From: Metopolophium dirhodum
Taxonomy: Eukaryota > Arthropoda > Insecta > Hemiptera > Aphididae
Assembly: GCF_019925205.1 (NCBI RefSeq)
Contig: NC_083561.1
Span: forward strand, 16,739,217-16,803,216
Reading direction: 5' to 3'
DNA length: 64,000 nt
Numbering within the stretch: position 1 is the stretch's first letter; each line of letters starts with the position of its first letter. A model generated the notes under the pieces. That model made no database searches and had not been told where the DNA came from. It worked only from the letters and a program-made list of their open reading frames with translations. The position numbers and the translations under genes were made by a program. Positions 46,893-57,300 of the stretch are shown here, piece after piece.

Positions 46893-47724
46893 TACATATA
46901 GGTACATTAAAAAAGTCCTTTATACTGTTTATTTTTGTGACTGACCCAAGGACTCTAAGTGGTATGGAACTTGAGATAGTCTTACAATTATAATATGCAA
47001 TCCAATTTTCCAATATTAAGAACTAACCTGGAGCGAAATTAAAGGTTTCTTTATAAAGTAATATTATAATATGTTTTAAAATACCTGTAACGAAGAATAA
47101 AAAATGCTTTTAAATGTTGTCCTCAATTCTTTTTTGTTTTATTGATAAATGTATTTGGATTGGAAAACATATTTGATTTTAGATGATAACAATTAAGTGT
47201 GATAGTTAAGCGTGCACAAAAACACAGTTGTTAGTGCCTGCAGGCTACAACCATAATAAAAACTAAATCTTTTTCCACCCCATGTTAAATATAAGCACTG
47301 TATTTACCTGTTTGACAGCACTTATTTGAAATTTGAATTCACAGAGTTAGTAAAAGTATAATTTACATACCTATCGCAGATTTTTCCCGCTTTTATAAAT
47401 CCACCTTGTTTGTAGATATTCTTAAGTTAATCAAATTATTATACACTTTAACCTACATGATAGGCATAATATACTATGACTAAACTTAAATTTTGTATTT
47501 AGTTTTTAATGAGTTCACTTAAATACTTGATTAAAAATTCAATGTAAAACTAGACAAGTAATAAAAACAGATAGGTAGGTATATTATAATCATAAAAATA
47601 TAAGTTTTCTTCCACGCAAATTGTTTTTTCTTGTTTTTATTTTATGCTGATTGGCTGATTACCTATAGTGCTAATGTAGTAATGTGTTATACCGACAGAC
47701 CAAGATATTTCTTAGTTTGTGTTA
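46893..47724. other. AT-rich interval, nothing recognised
   Basis: No gene, inverted repeat or family match noticed. Confidence 0.35.
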
Positions 47725-47837
47725 TAGTCATAGACCTTATCTTATTAGGTCTATGTTTGTAGTAGCATAGTTAGAGCCCTATAGTCTATAGATGACCTTT
47801 ATTGGTATAGTACTATATCTTATATATTCTATGACTA
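47725..47837. mobile_element. Small MITE
   Basis: TAGTCATAGA and TCTATGACTA form the outer ends, with internal short palindromes (CATAGACCTTAT against ATTAGGTCTATG; CTATAGTCTATAG). No target duplication is certain. Confidence 0.5.
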
Positions 47838-48779
47838 GGTATAAGAATCACAGCTATAGATAATATTTTTGATTTTGTATGTTATTTGATTTTTGATTAT
47901 ATATTAGGTGTTTGCGTTATGAAGTATGATTCTTTGAAAAACAACTTGATAAAAAAAAAAACTATAATACATTATAATAAACTGTACAGCATTGAATAAT
48001 ACCTATTGTCCCATTATATAATACCTATTTTACAATATTGCAATATGCCATATTTTGTATGACAATTTAATTGACTCTGTATATCAGCGATAAAGCAGTA
48101 AAATATTATAGTAAAAGTTTCCTAAGTATCTGTCTGTTTAAAATGTAGGTATCAATATATTATAAAAATATAAAAACTTCTTCTGTGTGAGATGTGTTGA
48201 CGGTTATGACATTATCAATGTATTTTCTGTTTCAAAATTACAATAATAATTAAAATAATTGACACAAAGTATATATTGTTTAAATCCACCACAAACATAA
48301 ATACATAAAAAAAACAAATTTATTCTGTACTATAGCATACCATTTTTGTCGTCTGCAAGTTTTATAGTCCTTCTATAAATCACTATATTAACTTATAACT
48401 ATTATATGATCTAGGACTAGGGTGTCTAAGCCAGGTGTTACCAAATTGCGGCTCGTAGACAAATTTTATCCAGCCCGCAGACAAAAAAAAAAAGTAAAAA
48501 CCGTTAATATTATACATCATAATTTTTCATTTTTGTTAATTGCTTTTTACCAACGTCAGCAATTTTGATAGTCCCCAAACAATTTCCACTTTTCAGATTC
48601 ATAATGTAACCCTTCAAAAATAAAAATAAAAATAAATAACAATGTTTATGTATTTCGTACTTCCATAACTGTATAAAAGTTTATGGGAAAATAATATTCA
48701 ATGAATTTTAGTTACTACTTACTATAATATTCAATCAGTGACTATTTGTAAATTAACAACCACAATGAAGTATATTAAA
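47838..48779. other. AT-rich interval
   Basis: Only notable feature is CCAGGTGTTACCAAATTGCG GCTCG near 48434, a phrase of the type found at ends of decayed hAT elements, followed by CAGCCCGCAGAC. No gene. Confidence 0.35.
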
Positions 48780-50150
48780 AGTATACAAAGTATATTTGAT
48801 GATATTAATATGAATAAAGTAATTTATATTTAACCTATTTACTTGAAACTTCATTTTAAACTTTTAATCCTTAGCTATTAAAGTTTAAAAAATATTTTAT
48901 ACATTTTTAACTACTAAATAATTTGTAAATTTTCAATTAGATAAATTATGTCAAAATTTAAACTTCAAATGTTTATAAAAAAAATGTGCCTATGTATTTT
49001 TAATATTTTTCATTTGCTATAGTAACAATATATTATCAGGAGCCTTGTATTAATTTTTTATGCTTTTTGACCCAAACATTTTTATTGATATTTATAGAAA
49101 CAATTTGAAATTTGTAATTGTTTGTAAATAGATCAAAACAAGTGAAAATATTGTATGATGTATAGAAAATGAGAATATAAACATTCCATGTGAGATTTTC
49201 ATGTATCTACAGTTATTTGTTTTTAAATTACAACTAAATAAAGAAATCGCCACATGAGAAATTGAATGAATATAATATGTTGAAAAATACAAACCTAAAA
49301 CGCTCATAAAAATTTAATTTGACTTTCTTGTAGACATTTTTTTTTTTTTTTGATAAAGGTAGACAAACTTATGAGGAATCTAGTATTACATTTTCAAATC
49401 TTAGATTTAAAAAGAAAAATATTTATTAATTTCTAACTCAAAATAATTTGCTCATTTTTTGACTTTTACACCTTTTGTCAATATTTGAACTTTAAATTCT
49501 TATAAAAAAAAATTGTGACTGGATTTTTAATATTTTTCAAATGTCATTGTAACAATATAGTAGGAGCCTTGTATTAAATTTTCAATATTTTTTACCCAAC
49601 AAAAAATGTTTTATTGATATTCATAGAAAAAAAACTAATACAATTGGAAACTGAAATTATTCGTTAACAGTTCAAAACAAATCCAAATATTTTATCGTGT
49701 ATAGAAAAGGAAAATATAAACAACCAGTGAAAATGTCATGTGTATAGGCAGTGGCATAATTGCCCAGAAATGTTTGTGGGGGCAAAAGTATCATTTTGGC
49801 CAAATAATCCACATTTAAAAAGTATTCTTAACAAGACTGTTAACATAATATTATAATATTAAAATATTTTTTTCCTCAAATTACTTTATAAAAGTTTATA
49901 TTTATTTTATGTTTCTCTTGTTGAATAATATTATGTTGACGTAGGTATTGTCAGTGTTACTGTTATTGCAATAATCGCATTATTCGTGACTATTATTATC
50001 CGTGATTTGTGAACACGTTATTATCTTGAAATCGCGATTATGACTACAGGAACGGCCGAACCTAGATTTTTATCCAGTTACGCCACTATATATAGGTCAT
50101 TTTGTTTAGAGTTGCACCAAAAACCAAAATCGATTTTGCCGAAAACCGTT
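48780..50150 (-). repeat. Repeat family A, inverted copy split by a hAT insertion
   Basis: Antisense family A from AAGTATATTTGATGATATTA through AGACAAACTTATGAGGAATC to GAGTTGCACCAAAAACCAAAATC near 50110. The sequence is interrupted between GTATAGG and TATAGGTCATTTTGTTT by the 340-bp element at 49749-50088. Joining the flanks restores the wording seen at 43240-43280, so the break is precise. Confidence 0.75.
49749..50088. mobile_element. 340-bp hAT-like MITE inside a family A copy
   Basis: The ends CAGTGGCATAATTGCC and AGTTACGCCACTA are inverted. Flanks TGTATAGG (49741-49748) and TATATAGG (50089-50096) agree at 7 of 8 bases. It cleanly splits a family A copy, which fixes the boundaries independently. 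Internal GTGGGGGCAAAAGTATC and CGAACCTAGATTTTTATCC; no coding capacity. Confidence 0.85.
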
Positions 50151-50269
50151 AAAATAAAAAAAAAACAATAATTAGTAATTGGATAAGAGACCAAGAACAA
50201 TGATGTATCATTGATAGTTGGTGGTATTCACGGTTTGAAATAAAACCCGCGGTGGTACTTCACCCAGTA

Positions 50270-50470
50270 ATAGCCTGTACGGTGACAAATATACCGAACC
50301 GTGTTTTTGTTAGCGCGTCTGTAGTGCCACCAACGTCCCCGCATCATTCTTTCTTACACGGCGTGATAACAGATAACAAACGCGCTAGCCTACCTCCACA
50401 CAGTACTTAAGGGCCGCCCCCCTAACCAAAAAAAACAGATTCGGCGCCGTTCGCCGACAGTCGACATTGG
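50270..50470 (+). promoter_or_regulatory. CpG-rich promoter region of the SUMO protease gene
   Basis: GC and CpG content rise sharply at about 50250 (GAACCGTGTTTTTGTTAGCG, AACGCGCTAGCC, ATTCGGCGCCGTTCGCCGAC) and fall again near 50900, just where the first splice donor lies. This is the expected promoter and transcription-start zone; no TATA box is evident, and the exact start cannot be set. Confidence 0.55.
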
Positions 50471-50893
50471 CGCAGAAACACACTGTTGTCGCTCTGTCCG
50501 TTGTTGTCGGTTTACATTTCGCATTCGTCCACCATTGTACATTTGTACGCCCCTGCCGCCGCCGCCATAAGCTTAATAATTTCGTCGCATTTTGGTATTT
50601 GACGACCGCCGATCAACGCGTTTCCTTCCGTCGCTGCTTGTGCTGCCCACACCTTCGTATTTTCGATCCCCTCCACGGTGCCCCGATCGTTGTCGGAACA
50701 CTCGCACGTTTCAACAGCAACCGATGCTGATGACCGCGTACGCATTCGCCGTTGTCCGCAGAATTCCCTCTTTCGAATCTCCGACGTGTGACCACATCGC
50801 GTAGAGAATGCTCCTTTAATTATGTGAATCGTCCGTCGTGTGTCGGACATGCGTCAAATCGTAATATGAGCAGCACCATACTTGATTTTAAAG
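50460..50893 (+). other. Exon 1 of the SUMO protease gene, probably untranslated
   Basis: Ends at donor TTTTAAAG/GTAAACA (50893/50894); the start is approximate. Open frames in this CpG-rich stretch exist in several frames and none splices in frame to the next exon. An ATG at 50866 (MSSTILDFK) spliced to 51019 reads 29 codons and stops in TGA shortly after the main start at 51062, so it is an overlapping upstream reading frame and not the protein start. Confidence 0.55.
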
Positions 50894-51061
50894 GTAAACA
50901 AGCTTGCTGCAAACCTCTTCATGATTGTATACACTTTGTTATTGTTTTTGCTGCTGTTCCCGTTGTTATTGTTGTTGTGTCGTGACTCATGCGAGGTATT
51001 CATTTTGCTTATTTCCAGTTGTCAAAAGTGCTATCAACAAATTTGGTAACAATTATTTACC

Positions 51062-51357
51062 ATGTTCACGGTGGGCCTGATCGGAGGTGGCGATTCGAAT
51101 CCACAGAGCGTACAATCGAATCCACAGAGCGTAGAGTCGAATCCTCAGAGCGAAGAGTCGAATCCACAGAGCGAAGAGTCGAAACCAAATACCATAACGT
51201 GCGGTATCTATCAACTACTTAAGTTATTTCCTACCGCACCTTTTAAAGGAGATTTTGAAAATATACGGAAGAAGTATTCCCAAGTACCACCAGGTGCTGA
51301 TCTTTCTGAATACATTAAACTTAGATTGAGAGAAATTATGGATCCTACCAACAAAAA
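51062..51357 (+). CDS. SUMO protease coding exon 1 (gene exon 2)
   Basis: Acceptor CTTATTTCCAG at 51018, donor AAAAA/GTAAGTA after 51357, phase 2. ATG in the context TTTACCATGT. It encodes MFTVGLIGGGD, the SNPQS repeat, then a folded-looking stretch with ITCGIYQLLKLFP, DFENIRKKYSQVPPG and YIKLRLREIMDP. The repeat region also stays open in a second frame, an effect of its 21-bp period. Confidence 0.8.
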
Positions 51358-54300
51358 GTAAGTAGTACTGTCAAGTACCCATTTTAACCTACCTATGCTT
51401 TTTAAAATATTTTATTTTCCAGCAATTTGAGTTTCACCTAGGTATTTTGTTGTTTCTTATAATTATTTACATAGTATCTTTAATTTGTATTAAATTATAT
51501 TAATATTAGTAGGCATAGATCCCACCTAATTACAATATAATAATACTTAGTAATAAGATTAAAACTGCTTAGTGTTTTCTTTATTTTATGATAAATGAAA
51601 TATAAAATTACATAATCTCCTACGTGCAGGGATGATTTTAAATGTCTTTAATATCCATAAATAGTAATATCATAAAATGTATGGTCTTAAATTATTATCG
51701 GGAACTGATTTTAAAGAACCTACAAAACTCATAAATTTTTTAAATACCAATTGTTAAATTGTTAAATCACCGATGCAATGAAAATTAAAAATCTACATAC
51801 AAAAGTTTTACTTTTTTTATTTGTATATAGGTAGAAGAGGTGGCCAAACTTTATTTATTAATGATCTACAACTGTGAATATATTTTTGAATTTTAAGGAG
51901 CTATACAGATATAGATGCTGTCACTGGGATTTATTAGGTGGTTACTAAATGTAAAATAAATTCTAATAAAAGGATCAAACTCAAAAAATTTTAAATTAGC
52001 TTTTAGGCCCTTCTTATTGTTACACGAATGATGCATATTGATCAAATGTAATGTTTCAATGTAAAATATAATAATTTGTAGTTCACTGAAATAAGCCAAA
52101 ATATTTTTCTAAAACTTTGTTGGTATGTAACACATCTTTAGTTTACTTCGTAATTATTTTCTTACTAAAAATATGAAAATACTAGGTAGTACATATATTC
52201 GATCCCTGATTGATTGATGACAAATTTTATCTGAAGTTGAGATTTTTAATGAATATTTTGTTATTATTTAATAATTTTCAGCCACCTCCTCCCCTCCCTC
52301 CCACTTATATAGCCATTGTGTAGGTAGGTATCTTGTTTTAAAGGTTTCTCACAGAATTACTACTGCAGCGGTAAAAATCATCTAGTTGTCCAGTTCTATC
52401 GAAATACATTATTTTGAATTAGACCGACCACACTATCCTAAAATAACTGCTGCGGCTGTCATAAACCGCAGTATTTTGCGGTCAAACTGGACAGTGTGTT
52501 CACGCTCTAAATATTAAAAAAAATCATGCCAACCATTCAAGTGAAAACAAAGTAAACTTATTTCTTTGTATTTTGTTTTCATAAAAACTTATTTTATAGG
52601 AATTAAGTAAAATATTTGAAATACCTACTCTTATATCATGTAATAATCAAATTTTTCATAATGTATAATTTAATCTACATAGATACTTAAATAGTAAATG
52701 ATATAAGTTAGAACTACCGTGGCGGTCAAATGATAGTTGAGGGATATAGATTCCTACCCTCATGACCTTTATTTCAATGTTTATGATCTGATAACCATAA
52801 ATTATGTTTTAATAATCAAATACCTATATAATAGTGCATGCTAAAAAATCAGGCATATCCCCTTCCTTGACAAAATCATTTGACCACCACTCCAGAACCT
52901 ATTAGATCTTAATAAAATACTGTCCGTTAAAGTTAAATGTTGACTCTATGTAATTGATGGACCGTGAACGGTTTTTCCCTATAAATTATTACATGACAAA
53001 ATGTTTGGTCCACCGGTATTTCAAATCACTAAATTTTAAACTAAACGGAAGTGTATTGTATAAAATTTGATATTTACTTTTTTTTATTTAATTTTTAGTT
53101 CTTTTTATACAACTTAAAATGTCATTATAATTTATATTAATAAAATATATTATCTACACATAATTTTCATCAGTCAAATTTAATTTTTAAATAATATAAA
53201 TAAACTATATACAAATACCTGTAATATCTACATTAAATTAAATTCACTGCATACAATATAATTTCCATAAGTCAAATTTAATTTTTAAATTTATTGATTT
53301 AAAATACCAGGGGAAACAAACATCATATGACTAAATAATGTCTTATAACTCACAGGGGCCAAATGTCCCGTCTTAATAATTAACGATGACAAAACGTCCG
53401 TTTACCATAATTGATGATACTAATATAATATTATATGTAAAAATGTCAAATTAAGAGAACAATGTAGTATTGTAGTAGCTAGTTTTTGGAAAGCAAAACC
53501 CTGCAATTGACATTTCCTTATAATTTTGATGAATCTAGTTTATATGTTCTCAGTATGGAGAGAAATAAAATCTATTTTACAAACATTTAGTCAGACTAAT
53601 AAGGCCCAATAAAGAAAGAGTGTACTAATATGATTATACAAACGTTAAAAACTTAAAATATTACATTTATAAATATTTATTTTAGGTAAGGAATTTTTTG
53701 CGAGGTGTTTTGGGACTATTTATTACTGGCATTTAATTTTTACAACAAAAACATATCGTTGAAACGAATAAAATGTACCAATGACACTTAAGGATCTTTA
53801 GGAAATTATGCTTATATTATTTGTAAACAAAATATTATTATTGTTATATTATTTAGTATATTATAATAATGCAGTATAATTAATTTAATATAAATACTGT
53901 AATGATATTTCACACACATATAACACGCTCCTGAAATCATTGGCTGTACTAATAATGTACTTATTTGAATATATTTATTGATTGTTTTAGTAAAATGGTT
54001 AAGAGGATGTCAGCGCACTGTTTGTTTTCTCTCTCTCACCAATGCATAATATAGACAAAACGTGTTTATACAGGCTGAGTAGATCTAATTTATTTTTGGT
54101 TTTAGAATAAAAATACCTATTATAAATTGAAATATGAAAATATTTTGTTGTGTAAGTTCTACTCATACTGCGTAAACGCGTTTTGTCTATGTTGCTGATG
54201 GGTGAGAGAGAGAAAACAACCGGTGTGCTGATATCTTCTTATCTTAATGTTATTTCATGATTAATAGTTGTTTCTGGAACTTGATTAAACTACCAAAGTC

Positions 54301-57300
54301 TAATGATGTACTAATCCATGCTAATAAAATTGTTAACTTTAAATTATTACCTATGTATTACAGTGAAACTTACATTTAACAAAATGTTCTGTTTAACGAT
54401 ATATTTTTGAGAACCAAACCAAATTAGAACAACATTTAGTCTATTCTATTTAAAGAAATTCTGTATGATAAGAATTTTTGCCCATTAGACTTCGTAAAAT
54501 GGAAGCGTATTATATAAAATTTGATATTTACTATTTTCAAATGTATTTGTAGCATGAGTTACTAATTGGCTTACATCTTATTCATTTTTTATCTTTATTT
54601 CAGTTTATTTATTTTTGTTTTAAATGTCTTTTAACTAGACCTATCGGAGCTATCATTTTGCCTATGCATCAGATTTTTAATAACCCGAATATATCAATTA
54701 CTCCTAGTTCACCGGTAGTGAAACAACCTGCAATAGCCAGCCGATCATGGAGTATGATAATATTTTATTATAATTATTTGAACATCTTTTAAAAACTATA
54801 AATTTAATATTGTTGAAAATGTTATAATTTAGCTGCGCCAACTGGGTGTTCACCTCCGGTTTCAATTGTACCTGTGTCTTGTGAGCAAGACAAATCGGTG
54901 AGTTTTTTTCATTACTCTTACAAAATTATAATAAAGACATAAAATCATTATTTTTAAAAAAAATTTGACTAAGTGTTAACTTTTCATTATATTTAATTTT
55001 TTAGGCGCCAAATAGTAAAGAAACTCAAAAAAATAATAAAAGAACTGCCTCATATCCAATTTCTAATCGGTATTTTTTTAAAACAAAACTACAATTAATT
55101 TATTTTATAAATCAATAATATTTATGAATTATTATTTGTGTTTATTTTTAGGACAATTAAAAAGCCTAGACTCTCTATTACTAAACCGCCCAAAGCTAGT
55201 AAAGATTACAAACCTATTATATCAAACCAAGTTGTAAATCATCAATCGAAGAAAAATGATACAATAGTTTCTAGTATTGATGCAGCTACATTAATCCCTT
55301 CAACATCAAATGCTGTTATCCGATCATCTCAAGAGATCACTTGTGTACAGGCTACGAAGGAAGAACGGCCAGAATTGAATTGTAAGGAGGATTCTCCACG
55401 TTTAAATATTAATAAAAGCGACGATGGAATCTTAAAGAAGTATTTCTTTATGACGGACAATCAGTTCAAGTTTGATGATATAGGCAATAAAAGTGGATTC
55501 TCACACTCAAACCAGTAATTTTTTTAAATTTATATTGCATGCAGTAAAAGTTAATTAACCAGTTTATATATAATTCACACTATAATGCTGGGTTGCAAAA
55601 AAAATGTATTAATTATTAATTTATTAATTAATGGTTTACTAAAATTGATTGAACTATTCATAGGCTACTAAATCATGTTTAATGAACACTATTGATTTAT
55701 TAAACATTTAAAAAATGTTGCGACCCAGCATAAGTATGTTTAAGTTAGAAGAATGTATGTCGTATTCGTAAGTGTTGTTTCTGTCTTACTAACATATCAT
55801 ATCAAATTTCACGTTTAGAATAATCCATTAAACTTGATTATTTTTAAAATATATTTTTATAATGATGCTTTATCTATTATAAAATTTGAAAGTAAGAATA
55901 TTATTTAGAATCCCAGAAAGCTTTGTATGGATATTTTAATCTTGAAACAAGTTATGAGTATTGTACAACCTAAAAAATTTACCATTTTAAAATGAAAATA
56001 AGAAAAAAAACCAGGTGGCACCCTAAATAATATTCTCAACGTAAAACATGTTATGTTATGTGTTAGTTAGATGGAGTCAACATAGACAGAGTACTGCAAG
56101 TACTACATCCTCTTTAGTGTCATACAGTATCTTTGGTTTTAAACCAATATCCATTATATTTTATGTAGAACAGGACATAGAAATATAATATATTACCAAG
56201 TATTATTAGTAATCTTATGTTCTACCATTTTTGAATCGCTCAATTACGGCCTTTGTTGATGGGACAGTCTCAGTGGGAATGACTGGTCAGACTAAGTTGT
56301 GGGGTTATTTAAAACAAACCGAGCTTAAATAATTATAACTAGGAACTAGAATTGTATGCATTTTCATATTTATACTGAGTGTATGCGCTTGTCCGACTTT
56401 TGTGGCAGTACTACACAGAAAATGTATAGTTGATAGTTAACTTGTTGGGGATGACCAACGAGTGTGGCCTGACTGCCACTGTCAAAAACTGGTTGCTGCC
56501 GACTGTGTTTTTACCTTGAATAGAGTATAGATATTTTGAATATATTAGTAAAATGTATGCCTATAATTAAATTATTTTACACATTATCTTTAATTTGCCT
56601 GTACAGGGAAATGCTTAGAATACAGACTAAAAATGAAATGTTTGAGATTACAAGACCCGAGATGATGGATGAACTTCTCTTTGCTGTGGGCATGGTCATG
56701 AAAAAGGTTAGTGTATAGAATATACAACTGTGCATACATTATTTATTAACTCTAAAAAGATTGCGAATAGGGATTACCAAATACATTTTTAGTATTTAAA
56801 TTATATGTATTTTTAGATACTTTTTGGTTGTCCACAAATCATTAAAGTTCTTATCATTCTTGATTTTTTTGTCACACGAAATTAGTGTGGTATATTGTAT
56901 TCTCATTAACTTTATTCTATATCTAATAGTTGGAGCAATTAGGGCGAGTGTCATTGTAATGTGGTCATGGCAATCAGCGTTTTTATCAGTAAAAATAGTG
57001 TATTTATCTTTTTATTTTTGTTATAGACCGTTTCTAAAGAAGAATTAGAGACTTTAAAACAAAATTCAGACGTCTTACAATCCCCTAAACTTGAATGGTA
57101 ATATATATATTTTTTTTGTATTCATAAAATATATCCCGTTATTTTTATTTAATTATTATTGTTTAGGTCTTCTGAAACAAAAAATGTCACTTCAACTAGT
57201 TCTACAACAAGCCCATCTAGTCACAATAATGTGTAAGTTACAACATTTTTAACCATATGTATGATTTTGTTGATTTAATATTAAATTGTATGACAAAATT

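Larger units (their letters stand above)
51358..54638 (+). other. Large intron with transposon insertions
   Basis: Starts GTAAGTA and ends TTTTAACTAG. It holds a family D copy (52975-53400), a MITE (53999-54247) and a loose inverted pair TGTCCAGTT/AACTGGACA at 52389 and 52485 with ACTGCAGCGGT/ACCGCAGT words, probably another small MITE. An alternative acceptor at 54603 would bring an immediate frame stop, which supports 54638/54639. Confidence 0.75.

Noticed and set aside
50467..50850. Several overlapping open frames in the CpG-rich block, up to 112 codons
   Set aside because: High GC lowers stop frequency; frames conflict on both strands and none splices in frame to the next exon. Treated as promoter and 5' leader.
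50989..51222. 77-codon frame over the minisatellite in a second frame (ESTERR repeats)
   Set aside because: A 21-bp repeat keeps all its stop-free frames open. The other frame joins the downstream exons in phase, this one does not.
54603..54638. Alternative acceptor TTTATTTCAG for protease coding exon 2
   Set aside because: Using it leads to an in-frame TAA just before the true acceptor at 54638.
55379..55386. Strong-looking donor AATT/GTAAGG for protease coding exon 5
   Set aside because: It leaves phase 1, and joining to the exon at 56607 then gives an early stop; a missing exon could rescue it but none was seen.
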